A stretch of 64,000 nt of DNA from Medicago truncatula (taxonomy: Eukaryota > Streptophyta > Magnoliopsida > Fabales > Fabaceae): positions 50,198,091 through 50,262,090 of the forward strand of contig NC_053044.1 of assembly GCF_003473485.1 (NCBI RefSeq), written 5' to 3'. Below, piece by piece: positions 23,047-35,200 of the stretch. Each line of letters opens with the position of its first letter. The stretch's first letter is position 1. Position numbers and translations under genes: made by a program. The notes under the pieces were generated by a model. That model searched no databases. It was not told the origin of the DNA and was given only the letters and a program-made list of their open reading frames with translations.

Positions 23047-25042
23047 ACCTGAAATTTGAGAAATTTGAAATTTCCTCTCAGTCAGTCACTTACTATAGTT
23101 TATGTTATGTTTTGTTCATGATTTGCTTTCATGATTGGATGCTGTATTTATATTGCCACATTTGCTTTATTTCTTGTTTTGTTTAAGCATCAGTGCTAGG
23201 GCTGTTCATTTTGTTACAACCACATTCTTTTTACTTCGTATAAATAATACACTGAATATATTCTATATATATTTATTTCCATCCTTTGTGGAAAAATTAG
23301 TAAAGTGTTGACCAAAGGATTGTACACATTTCATAAAATTATGGAAAATGATATTGATATGATCTGATATGAAGAGATATAGATTGATAGACACCAAAAG
23401 CCCATCTCTTGAGAGAGAGATAGAGTGAGTGATCTAAAAGATGTGATATGTTGTTGGTGTAATAGGAAGATATATATATATATATATATAAAATAAGGTG
23501 TTAAATAAATGTAGGAAATTTAAGAGTGTTTAAATATAAAAGTTGTAAAATTACCTTCCCTTTTTTGGAAATGACTCAGTTTACTGAAGCCAAATAATTT
23601 ACTACCATGTGCGAGTCACAGTTCCACGACTTCACTCACCCAACCATATTATGTCCGTTTGATTGGCCATCTGAAACTCAATCTAGATTTTAATTTCTTT
23701 TTAAATTTAAAATACGATTTAAAATTTGGGTCGTGTTTGGTCTTGATTGAGCAACCAATATAATCTTATCGTGTTCAATAATTGAACCTTAATCCAAAAT
23801 TTACACCCTCAAATACTTTATCTCCCTTATTTTTAACATTTAAACTATTTTTTACCCTTTGTTCTATACCTAACTTTTAAATTGACCGATAACACCACAA
23901 TTGATAACAAAGTTCTTCCTCAAGAGATCTAACATTGTTACATGCCTAGGTTAGATGCGAACTTGAATCCTCCGGTTAATCTGAAAGAGATCTTTACCAA
24001 ATGTTTTGGGTTTACAAAAGAGATCCCTTACTAAATGTTACACTAGTGGAAGAATTTTTTTCTTAAAAAACAAATGAATAAATAGATTAAACCACATGCG
24101 CGCTGTTGTGCGTTGAGTCTTTTTTTAGTTCAATCTTGTTGTGCGTTGAGTATTTTATTTTTGTATATTAGTAGTATGTTGTTTAAGCATAAACGATGCT
24201 GTCTTTATTTATTCTCTTTGCAAGTTGGACATGCATAACACCTATAGCAACTAATTAATTATAAAAAAAAAAATATACGTGCTTATCTTTCATCTACTTT
24301 AGGATCAAGAATTAATCTGAAATTTATCAACAACAATAATCAAGAATCTGGACTATAAGCTATATGATCGATCTATCTCCAATCGGCAGGTGTTGGAAAA
24401 AGATGAGAAGTGTTGTTCAATTTAAAGGCGTGTTGTTAAATTACTTAATAAGTATGATATATTATAATATCCTCTAAAAAAAAGACTAAAATATATAAAA
24501 GCATGGCCTAAGTACAACTAAATCATTCCATCAGTAATAAACGATTTAATAAAGAATCAACATTAATTAATAAGCAGAATGAATCTAGTTGGAGATGTAG
24601 TAGTCACTTAAGCTAAGGCATGAACAACTTAAAACTCTATTAATTTGTCTTCTAATAAACTCAATCTTGGAGCTTTTGAAGAAGAAAAAACATTCTTTTA
24701 AAAAAAACAAGAAAAAATATGCCTACAATTAATAAGAATTGAATCAAAATATGACACATCATCTTGAGGATTGTGAAAATCATCCACCTTTCTTTGCTAT
24801 CCGGCTCAAAATCAATATCACAACTCTTGCTAGCCGATAACAATTAGATTTAAAGGCTCTAACCATTCAATTTTAGCAAAAACGAAACATCATTGTTCAT
24901 CTCGCAGACATCCTCAGTACCAACACAATTATTCCTCGGGAAGAAAGAGGCATCAACGTTGCATTTTAGCCGCAACCATAGGATTAGTCCACTTATCACT
25001 AGGAGTAGCCACAACACGTAGCTTCAATATGACTAGCTAAAT
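23047..25042. other. EF-hand copy 1 promoter side and unit A end
   Basis: No gene. It contains the TATA box at 23145-23152 and a short (AT)n at 23469-23489. Blocks at 24090-24460 match unit B at 28586-28860 (for example GTGTTGGAAAAAGATGAGAAG in both), and 24600-24790 matches 30140-30300. Unit A ends at about 25042, where the PAH pseudogene begins. Confidence 0.6.
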
Positions 25043-26130
25043 GTCAGTGCTCGTTCAATTTCTTAGGCTTATCTTACACGACGATTCCTACTTAATCTTA
25101 AAAAGGTGATCTATAAAATTAGTAATTTGTTTTCAATATCAACAATGTACCATAAAATTAGTAATTTGTTTTCATATTTATTTTATATATATGTGAGTTT
25201 TGCTAGAAGACACCCTTTATGAAGGTGTCTTTTAGCAAGTTATAACTAAAAAGTTGATAATCACAACTTGAGGTGTGGATTGCTAAAAGAGACTTTCATT
25301 GGTATTAATTGCAGGACGGAAAAGTTTTACAAGAGGGTCCTGTTTCCCCTCTCTATACCGCGAAGGTAATAAGTCTGCTTACCTTTGTTTTCTGTTTCTT
25401 TTTACTGTTCCCTTTCTTCTATCTTGAGATGCTTTCTTATAGGATTCATTGGCCGTTTAATTGATGTATCAGTGAGGTTTGATACTCTAAGGATTTGTTT
25501 CTAATGTAAGTATGTAATGTTGTAACACATTAACTTTTGCCCTTAATCTTGCTGAACAATGATTGCAAGAGGATTTTAATTCATGGAATTATTTCTGGAA
25601 GCTACCCCCTTCTCTTCTGCATTTAATATTTGAAAGAGCTATGGCTTTTGAGCTCAATCACCTTGGTACTGGATATGGGATTCGTGCAGGCTGTGAAGCT
25701 CTTAAAAGAATATAGGTAAGTTCATTATATGCTCTATACATAATCATAATTTTAGTACTTAGATACTTGGTTTAATTTTATCTTGCTTTTATTTAGAGTA
25801 ATTCCTTCGATTCAATGTTATTTTCTCGCGGAAATGTCTTTGTAATTTTTTTCTTTTACCAAATAAAGCATATAATTGCGTGCTCGTTTGTTGCATCCCT
25901 GTTCTTTAGTATGTGCAATTGTGCATGCAACTTCATAATGATGATCTTTGCTAATTGTGGATTGATTTATTGAAAATCATAATTTGGTGGATGGAATTCT
26001 TATGAAAAAATCAGCTGGAACGATGAGCAGGTCCATTTTTGTTAGTTCAATGTGAACCCATGACCACTAAGCTAAAGCCATGGAATCCCAAGCAGTTTCC
26101 ATGATTTCTAGATTATTATAGATTACTAGT
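25043..26130 (+). pseudogene. Truncated PAH 3'-end copy
   Basis: Starts abruptly inside the match to PAH exon 6 (TCAGTGCTCGTTCAATTTCT). It keeps a damaged exon 7 (from about 25316, about 21 bases deleted, then CTCTCTATACCGCGAAG and a GT donor), lacks exons 8-10, and keeps exon 11 (from about 25568, with small insertions and the stop region altered) plus the 3' UTR. A piece of foreign MITE-like DNA (GAAGACACC...GGTGTCTTTTAGC) sits at about 25205-25300. No ATG, no DxDxT motif and frame breaks: not functional. It is the left end of duplication unit B. Confidence 0.88.
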
Positions 26131-27532
26131 AGTGTCTATGTCAATTTGGATTTATATACCATTCAATGTAAATTTTACATGGTCAAACTCAAACCAAATA
26201 ATGTAAAATACATATAATTACCAAATATTCAATAAAAGAATAAATTTTAAAACTATATTGTAGAACTGGTTTGCCCTATACTAATACAATATATATTGTA
26301 GAAATGGTTTGCCTCAAAGATTAATATTTTCATATCTATCTTTTATCCGAAAATATCTAATATAATGAAAAAATTAACTAAAATGCAATTATTATTTATA
26401 GAACTATTTTGTCATAATATTAGATGACAAAATGATTGGTTAAACTTTCTAAATTTAGTTAATTAAATTTATGAATTCAAATAAACATAATACATGCTTT
26501 ATTTTGTTTATAGTTTTCTTTTAAGTAATATCATTATATTGATTATACATAAATATGGACATTTTTTTTAAGGAACATAAGTAGGTATATATTCACTTGA
26601 TTTCTTGATAGTAATATTAATTATAAAAGAGTTATTATCATTTTAATATTTTGAGCATCTAAATTAAGAAGAATGAAAAATAAATCACAATAATTTTAAA
26701 AATAGACATGTTTTCGGATAAAAATAGATATGAAAATATTGTGTCTTAAGGAAAATATAAAGCATTTTTTTTCACAATTTAAAGCAAAAATTATTAAATG
26801 TTAATAAATGATTTACCAAATACACACTACAAAAATAAATAATTAAACTTGAATCGTTAATAAATTTCAATTTAACTCGATAGAGAATTATATGAGTAGT
26901 TTTTTCTTTTTGATTAAAGAGAGAGAATTTAACACTTACCCTCGGTTAGAAAAGATATCAGTCACTAGAAAAAACAAAAATAGACATGAGACAAACAAAA
27001 ATAGACATGAGACAAATTTTATTTATCTTTGAATCGAACTTTAAATTATTATGGTCATGCCTCCTAACAATCAGATGGTTGATATATTTTTTTTTATCCT
27101 AATCGTATGGTTGATTAAGACCAGACAAAAATGCACAAAATGAAAAGTCTTCCACTTTGTGACCAAACTACACATATGTTTTGTTAATTTTTCAATTGTT
27201 GTATATATACGTTGCATACATGCACGAGATCTTTTTTCTTTCTTTCTTTCTTCATATAATTCAAACAACTTGCATGAGATCTTTATTATTGGGGGCAGAG
27301 ATCTAAAACAAGTACAACTTTAAAAACAGTGGTTAATCAACTCCACCAAACGATCAATAATTGACTAGAATTCAAATTCGATTATGAATGGAACAATTAT
27401 TTCTCGGATTTTACTTAACTAACTCCGACTGAACTTCAGGTTATAACCTTTTTCTATGGGAAATTGGATGGTTAACATTAAAAAGGAAAAAACACTATTA
27501 TTAATCCAACAAGACGTACAAGAAAACGAAAC
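26131..27532. other. Intergenic part of duplication unit B
   Basis: No gene. It aligns by eye with 20828-22740 of unit A but lacks the foldback MITE and both SINEs found there. A tandem direct repeat AAAAATAGACATGAGACAAA is at about 26977-27015. Confidence 0.6.
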
Positions 27533-27826
27533 CTAGTGTGTGATTTTGACATTGAAATGCTTGTCTGCAAAGTGGACAAGGTTTCTGACTTCATTTTCAT
27601 CAATGAAACCGTTGTGGTTGGCGTCTGCAAACTTGAAGTCTGTATCACAACTCCAAGATGCAAAGAGTCCTCTAGCAAGGCGCACAGCATGTCGCAGTTC
27701 CTCTTTGCTCATTCTTCCATCACCGTTTGTGTCAAACGCTGTCTTCAACCATAGTTTGAATTGCTCCACCGTCATCACACGCTTTCCATGATGACCATTG
27801 AACCCTTTGTGCTCCATGAACGCCAT
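27533..27826 (-). CDS. Small EF-hand calcium-binding protein, copy 2
   Basis: A 97-residue paralogue of the gene at 22747-23046, created by the same tandem duplication. Both loops are canonical: loop 1 at 32-43 (DTNGDGRMSKEE) and loop 2 at 68-79 (DANHNGFIDENE), with MTVEQFKLWLKTAF before and FADKHFNVKI after. A TATA box (minus strand, 27919-27926) stands about 93 bases before the ATG with a conserved short leader, so this copy also carries its own promoter. The sequence just before the ATG (CTCAAATTTCAG/GT) resembles a splice acceptor in both copies, but the nearby TATA box argues for an intronless gene. The role is inferred only from the EF-hands. Confidence 0.87.
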   Translation of the reverse strand: MAFMEHKGFNGHHGKRVMTVEQFKLWLKTAFDTNGDGRMSKEELRHAVRLARGLFASWSCDTDFKFADANHNGFIDENEVRNLVHFADKHFNVKITH

Positions 27827-29030
27827 ACCTGAAATTTGAGAAATTTGAAATATTCCCTATCAGTCACTAACTAGTGTTATATGTTTTGTTCGTGATTAGT
27901 TTTCAAGCTTGGATGTTGTATTTATATTGCCACATTTGCTTAGTTTCTTGCTTTGTTTAAGCACTAGTGCTGTTCATTAGGTTACAAACACATTCTTTTT
28001 ACTTCGTTAGAAAAACACGTTAGAATATATTCGATCCTCTGTGGAAAAATTAGAAATGCATGTTGACTAAAATGGACTATACACAAACTTATAAAATTAT
28101 CTCCTTTTGTGGTAATGTTTTTTTATGGAATCTCCTTTTGCGGTAATAGTGATGTTATTTGAACACAATTTTGACATGAACACTATATAAAGTATATTTT
28201 GGTTAAATCGACATAAATTTAGGAGTTAGTTGAAAACGAGGCTATATTGCTAACGCGTAAGCGGCCACATTTGCATGTTCTGAATAAATTTAATATGAGA
28301 ATTTTCAAAAAATAACATGCCATAATATCTCCCCTACTTTTACTAAAATAGTCGGCCACTCTTTTTGAATCAAGCTTATTTACTGACTTCATCTTTCTCA
28401 CTTTTTATTTTATTTTATATGCGGTTTACATGAATTACCAAAATATACAAACACACAAAGACACCGTATTTTTATCAATTTTCTATGTCCATTAACATAT
28501 CTGATTGAAAAATAGGGAAGTGTAAATTTTACTAAATGTTACACTGTTACTGGTGGAAGATTTTTCTTCTTAAAAAAATAGAGATTAAACTGCATGCACG
28601 ATGTTGTGCGGTGAGCCTTTTTCTTTTTGTATTAGTCTGATATTTAAACATAAAAACCACCGTCTTTATTTATTCTCCTTGGTAGGTCTGCATACACCAA
28701 TAGCAACTAATAATAAAAATATCCGCGCTTATCCTTCATCTAGTATAGATCAAGAATCTGGAATTTATCAACAGCAAAAAATAGTATGATCTATTTCCAA
28801 TAGACATGTGTTGGAAAAAGATGAGAAGTGTTATTAAATTTAAAGGTGGGTTGTTACATTTTTTTTTTGGTACATGGTTGTTAGATTATTTAATAAGTAT
28901 GAGAAAGTATAACTAAATCATTTCATTGTAATAAACCATTTAATATAATGAATATTAATAAAGAGATACAAACTAGTAGTTATAGATATAGCCATTAATT
29001 GGATTTGGCCATTAATAAAGATATAGCCAT
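27827..29030. other. EF-hand copy 2 promoter side, unit B
   Basis: No gene. Holds the TATA box at 27919-27926 and sequence matching unit A (28586-28860 against 24090-24460). It ends with AAAGATATAGCCAT (29017-29030), the left target-site copy of the LINE insertion. Confidence 0.6.
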
Positions 29031-30129
29031 CATGTAATAAACCATTGTGTTACAGGAATATATTCAACAAAATCAGCTTATCACACTCTTTTGAATCGCT
29101 TCCATGATGTTGAAAACAACCACAACTTTAATTGGATTTGGAAACTCAAGGTATCTTCCAATATTCAATTTTTTATGTGGCAAATTTGCCTTAGTTCTCT
29201 ACCAACAAAGTCAATTCTTGTATCTCGTCATATAGCTCCATCAGCGACTTGTCCTATTTGTAATGCATCAGAAGAGGCTATGATCCATTGTCTTTTGACT
29301 TGTACAATAGCTAAAGAGGTTTGGAAGAAGTGCTTCAATACTTCTCTTATTCCACCTGCGGATGACAGCTCCTTAGGTTCTTGGGTGGAGAATTGTTTTA
29401 AAAATCATGGAATTTTCCCACTTTTAATCATGTGGAAGTGTTGGTGTGCCAGAAATAAGTTCATTTTTGATGGCATAAAGACACCATTCTTTATAATTGT
29501 AGCAGAGTGTAATGCTCTTTACATGCACACTGTCAAGGCATTTGGAATTGGGGGCACATGTGCTCGTGGAAGTGAGGTTGCACGTGAGGTTTGTTGGAAG
29601 AGACCGGATACTGGATGGATTGCTTTGAATGTTGATGGGAGCGCTCTCACTAACCCAGGTGCAGCGGGCTTTGGAGGCATCATTCGAAATCATGAAGGTC
29701 GATTGATGCTTGGGCTTAGTGGATCTGTTGGTTGGTCTAATATCTTGTATGCCGAGTTGATGGGTTTGCTTAAAGGTATGTTGTTGTGTTGGGAAGAAGG
29801 GTACCGGAAAGTTCAATGTTTTACTGATTCCTTGAAAACTATTAGACTCATTAATGAGGCAAACACATTATATCATCTTTATGGTAATGAGGTTGCTTTG
29901 TTGCGTAAGCTGCTGCAACGTAATTGGCAGGTGCATATATCTCACATCTACCGCGAAGGTAATTCTTGTGCGGACTGGTTTGTGAAGACGGGTGCTAGAA
30001 ACAATGTCGACCTCACAGTTTGTAGAAACCCCCCTACAGATTTAGGCCCCTTTTTAATTGCTGATGCTAATGGTACTCGGTTTGTGAGACCTTAGTTTTT
30101 TTTTTCTTCCTTTTTTCTTTGTAACCAAA
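29031..30129 (+). mobile_element. 5'-truncated LINE insertion
   Basis: A 1.1-kb non-LTR retrotransposon tail lying between direct copies of AAAGATATAGCCAT (29017-29030 and 30130-30143). It includes the end of ORF2, a short 3' UTR with T-rich stretches, and the 3' tail GTAACCAAAA. The sequence beyond the right copy continues the alignment with unit A (24600 onward), so the insertion postdates or interrupts duplication unit B. A related AGATATAGCCATTAA at about 28984 makes the exact left edge uncertain by about 30 bases. Confidence 0.82.
29052..30095 (+). pseudogene. LINE ORF2 C-terminus: zinc-binding and RNase H domains
   Basis: Open frame of about 347 codons beginning GIYSTKSAYHTL, the linker after the reverse transcriptase of plant LINEs. 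Then comes a zf-RVT domain with W-x-L-x-V-type start, CPICNASEEAMIHCLLTC (Cys/His metal site) and W-x-KCF, and an RNase H domain: VDGSALTNPGAAGFGGIIR, AELMGLLKGM, FTDSLKTIRLI and EGNSCADWFVK. The catalytic Asp-Glu-Asp-Asp set is present. The reverse transcriptase and endonuclease domains are missing because of 5' truncation, so this is not an active element, although the frame is unbroken to the stop at 30093-30095. The true element had no ATG here. An insert this open is probably young. Confidence 0.85.
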
Positions 30130-30143
30130 AAAGATATAGCCAT

Positions 30144-32245
30144 TAAGTTAAGGCATAAGCAACTTTATTGATTTACCTTAAAATAAACATCAATCTTAAG
30201 AGTTTTCCAACAAATAAGAAAAATCAAGCCTACAAGTTGAACCAAATATATGAGATGTCATTTTGATCGAATGTGAAAAACATCCGCATCTCTTTTACAT
30301 CAATATTTCGATGTGTGGAACAAAATTAGCAACAATAAGTTATTAAAGTAACCAAACAACCACATACAATAAAATAAGATAAAAGGAGGAGGAAGAAGAG
30401 GAGAAGAAGACAACAATATTTGTTTATCCAATTCGGTCCAAATCGATATATGTTTGGAGGAGATAATTGTTCTCCAATCCACCATCAAAGAGTTTCTTAC
30501 AAAGAGATACATGGGCTCCCCGACCTTAGAATTTCTCCCCAATAGACACTAATGTTTAGTCAATTGATTCTCTAAAGGTTCCCTCTTTTGTACTCTCTAA
30601 GCTTGTCTTTTTTCACACTCTTAAACCCTAAACAAGAGGTCATATTTATAAGATGTGTTCAACCCTTAAAACTTGCCAAATACAAAAAAAAAAAAAAAAA
30701 AAAAAAAAACGTGTACATGTGCTCCACAGATGGAGCATTGTGCCCCGAGCAGTAGCAAGAAGACTATTGCAAAGCACATCCATGTGCCCAACGTATCCTT
30801 TTTCTATGTGCCCCATGCATGAGGTAGTAGCACATAGTCTTCGTGAAACACAATTTCAAGGCATATTGAACAATTATCCACATTGCTCTTAAATTGATGG
30901 TGATGCCACTTTAACCATCAACCACCTTGTTGTTTGCCCTTGCTTCCAACTACACATGTATTCTCATAAGATTTCATATTTACCTCTTGAACCCTCAGAA
31001 TTACTTCCAGTCTCTTTATGGCCCTTGGATCCTACTACACTAGGCATTTTAGGTAGTTCCACAAGTTTTATCATAGCCTTTCAACCTTTGGAGTGATTAT
31101 TTACGTCTTCTTGAAGATTTCCTTGCTCTTAATTGTTTCTATAAAGCTACTTGGTTTCGAGTCTTGCATCTCCTCAGCCACAATTAAAGCATAACACACA
31201 AGAATTCCACAGTCATACTACTTTGGTACAACAATATCCCTCATTTTCGTTGTCTTCAAGACACAAGACATTCACACTCTTGGCCTTGTCCCAATCTCGA
31301 TTTGGTCTGCTTGTGATATGGTGGTCAACAAATGCACCATCACCCTTCAATGCCTATGTACACTATTGTTGAGTCAAGACTACTTGTATCCTCACCTTCA
31401 ACAACTTGAAATCGTTGTCTTCAACAATTTTCTCAATATCCCACTTTATACTCATGGTGCTAGAGTAACGATTTGTAAAACTAGAGGGATTAATTTACAA
31501 ATTTTGAAAAACTATACAGATGAATTTTCATGACTAATTTAATCTTTTTTAAAATTTATAGAGGCCAAATTGCAATTTATAAAAAATAATTAGGGAACAA
31601 TTTGCAAATATTAATTGAAAATTCAAATGTTTAAATCAAATTCATTTCGTTTATATTTTTTTATCTGGTTCATGCACCGGCAAAAAATGAACTACTATAA
31701 AATAACCAATGAACTAGTCCAAATACTAAGCGATTTGAGTCTTTTACACATATGATCAAAAGTTCAATTACCACCAACTCGAAATTGCAACTTTCGTCAA
31801 AATACTCCCTCAATTTTGCGAAACTTCAAAACCTCCAGTATTTTGTCAAATGTGTCTATCGATTTTGCATGTCATAGAGAGTAATGGCAAAATCAGAGAA
31901 GAGTGCAACATACGTCTGACAAAATCAAGGAGGTTTTTGAAGTTTCGCAAAATCGAGAAAGATTTTCCACAAAAGTTACAATTTCGGAGAAGAAATGATT
32001 GACAATTCACTCAAAGTTCAATTTCAGAAGAGATAATTGACAATTTCGACAAAGGATTTGACGAATGTTAAATCAAACCTATGAACTCATCTTATACATC
32101 AATTGTTTCTCAAGGAAGATTAACCACTCGACTCTAATTCACTATTGGGCCAAAACAAACTAGACGCTTAACCCACAATTTTGACAAAATCCGAGTTTGT
32201 AGTTTATCCACGATTAGAACTTAGAAGTTAGTAGAAGAAACAAAA
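30144..32245. other. End of unit B and TIC22 upstream flank
   Basis: Match to unit A ends near 30300. From 30340 to 31530 I see no recognisable gene: a GGAGGAGGAAGAAG-type purine tract at 30386, an A-run at 30674-30699 and short non-conserved frames. An inverted repeat lies at 31784-31980. The promoter and leader of TIC22 are in the last 150 bases. Confidence 0.4.
31784..31980. repeat. Inverted repeat upstream of TIC22
   Basis: The left arm (AACTTTCGTCAAAATACTCC... TTTTGCGAAACTTCAAAACC) is mirrored by the right arm (GGTTTTTGAAGTTTCGCAAA...AAAGTTACAATTTC). A spacer of about 90 bases carries a second, inner pair (TTTTGTCAAATGTGTC against CATACGTCTGACAAAATC). This is probably a foldback MITE; its transcript could form a long hairpin. 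It ends about 265 bases before the TIC22 ATG. Confidence 0.7.
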
Positions 32246-35200
32246 ATGGAGTCACAAGGACAGTGGAATCCGCTTCTATCATTTTCGCGGTTCATCCATC
32301 AAAACTGTAACCACCTTGCAACTCGTTTCGAAGACACAAGAAAATTCGCTGGAACCCTAATTCAATCTCACACTCGCACCAAACCGGCTTTCGCCGCTAC
32401 TTTAACTTCCAACCACGTCGCCAAATCTCTCGCCGGAACCTCCGTTTACACCGTCAGTAGTTCCAACAATGAATTCGTACTTATGTCTGATGCTGAAGGT
32501 GCTAAGTCCATCGGATTGCTTTGCTTTCGCCAAGAAGACGCTGAAGCTTTCCTTGCTCAGGTAAGTTCCTCTCTCAGTAATTTGTTCATTTTTTATTTTC
32601 TTGATTTCATGCTGTTAATGATTTTTTTGTTCGTTGTTTTAGGTTCGATCAAGGAAAAATGAATTTCGAGGCAATGCTAAGGTTGTTCCAATAACTCTTG
32701 AACAGGTAGTTATTTTTCCATTTCATAATTATCTCCTGCTAATCCTGGTTTTATCACATTTTGTTGATGTGAAAATGAAACCATCCTGTGTTTCGTACTC
32801 GAATGCTTTTAATTCACTAAGGGCTTATTTGAGCTTATTTAGTGGCATAAATTTTGTGAAACCGTTTGGGAGAACTTATGAAAACAACTTATGACATTTT
32901 TCATAAGTTTTGTTCAGCTTATTTCATAAGTTGTCCAAGATAGTTTATGAAAACAGTTTATAGCATAAACAAAAACAATTTAACTTAGTAATCCAAATAA
33001 AATAAAATAAAACAATTTAACTTTATTTTATCTCTTGCTATAGAAATAGCTTATATAAGCTGATACATAAGCGCTTATCATGATAAGTGTTTGTACTATA
33101 AGGTGCAAATAAGTTTTTTTTTTATCCAAAAGGGCCTAATTCATGTATCAATGGCACTCAATGAAATTATGGTTTGGCTTCTATCATATTGAGAGTCAAA
33201 GTAATTAATTAATTATGTTGGAAACAATTCATTGTTAAAAACCTTCAAGACTTTTAAGAATCAGTTGTAAATGAAATGATTCTACGTGATTTTCCCCCTT
33301 TGAATTCGTATCAATACGGGCTATGTTACTATCAGCATTTAGAACCATGTGCTACTGACATAGCACCTACAACCATGAATGTCACACCTTTCCTTTTAAT
33401 AAAGGGTAAGGGGGAACCTGCTATCAGATACTTTTTGAAGCATAATAAGTATGGTTTTTATCCTGTATCTGTAACAACTTTTCTGCCTGCGTTATAGGTA
33501 TACTTGTTGAAGGTTGAAGGTATTGCATTCCGATTTTTACCCGATCCACTTCAAATAAGGAATGCACTAGAGGTTAGTTCCAGTTATAATTGTTGCACAC
33601 AACATATTACTTAAAAGCCAAACTAGTATTTTCATCATCTGAGTCCTATACCAGTGTCACTATGGAATGAGTTAAGTCTTATCAGTTTTAAATGTAAATC
33701 ATGGAGGAAAATAAGCTTCAGTAATATGCATGATAGCTGCGGTGTGGGAATTCTGTGACTGAACAGGTAGCATATATGTTCAAGTGCTGAACTGTTGGAT
33801 TGTGTTTAATTTCATTTTCGTTGTGTTTATCAGCTCAGAGCCGCCAACAAGGAAGGTTTTGATGGAGTTCCTGTTTTTCAGGTATGTTTTCTTACTTTGG
33901 CAGTCTCCAGTCCTTCAGAGGACTGATTGGGCAATGGTGAGGGTGTGGGCAGGAGATACAGATTGACATGTGTTTGTCGTTTCGTTAATGTATATATCAG
34001 TAGCTATAAGTGTGGAATTCATAATATTTTATTTTCACTGAACTTACTGCCAAGTAATTAACTGCAGCCAATGCATGGTACGGAACATATAAATTCCAAG
34101 ACTGGCAAACAGCTTAAAAACCATCGAACTATTTTAGTATCTGCCCATCTGGAGTCTAATTTAAATATTTGAAAAATATTGGTAGTAATTGATCATGTTA
34201 ATTTTTAACCTATTGACTAATAATCACATTTGCTTACAGTCAGAACTTTTGGTTGTGAAGAAGAAGAATAAACGTTATTGCCCTGTATATTTCTCTAAGG
34301 TTTGTCTAACCCATTGGTCTCTTTAATTGCAATTCTGGTCCCTCTCTTATGGTCAATATGCAATTTTGTCCCTCTATTTTTAATTTAGAAATTTTGTCCC
34401 TCGATATTTTTAATTACACAATTTTGGTTCCTCAGTCAAGTTGTCATCCAATTTTTAACTATGATGATGATGTGGCGGTCAAATACGTGACATTGAATAT
34501 GTGAAATTGACATGGCTATAGAGTGCTTATATGGTGTTACATGTCTGCTGTACACATATGATGCTTATATGGCTATATAAACAATTTATTTTTATTTTTT
34601 TTTAGCAAAGTAGAATGCTTAGGACCCGAATTCACACCTAGGCTTTTAAACTAACATTCTTAACCACTACACCAACTCAACGGGCTACCGTAATATAGCA
34701 AGTATGAATGTGTGTGTAATACAAACAACACTTGGTGGCCGTGTTAGCTTCACACGTTCAATGTCATGTCAGCATTTGACTGTTGCATCATCTTCATTGT
34801 TAAACATTTAGGGACAACTTGATTAATGGGCTCAAATTGAGAAATGAAAAATAGGATGAACCTTAATTGCAGATTGGCAATAAGAGAGGGACCATAAGTG
34901 CAATTAACCCCAAATCATAGTTAGGCATGTAGCTTGATGGAATATAATCATATGATAGTTTTCGTTTGTTGTTTAAATGGACAGGAAGATATTGAACAAG
35001 AACTATCTAAGGTTTCCAGGGTATCTAAAGGTCCTGGAGTTTCCAAGCAAATAATGGTATAGAATCTCTCATCTCTTGCTCTTGTTTTTGTTAGTCTGTC
35101 AGAAACTTGTTACTCTGTATGAAACTATATGACCTTGAAAACAATTATGGTGAAGCAATAATTTGTTTTAGTTCTATAAATGGTATGATTTATTTATGTT

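Noticed and set aside
29424..29816. 130-codon antisense frame over the LINE
   Set aside because: Shadow of the RNase H and zinc-domain frame on the other strand.
33276..33497. 73-codon open frame between TIC22 exons 2 and 3
   Set aside because: Ends at the splice acceptor of exon 3 and has no conserved sequence; it is intron.
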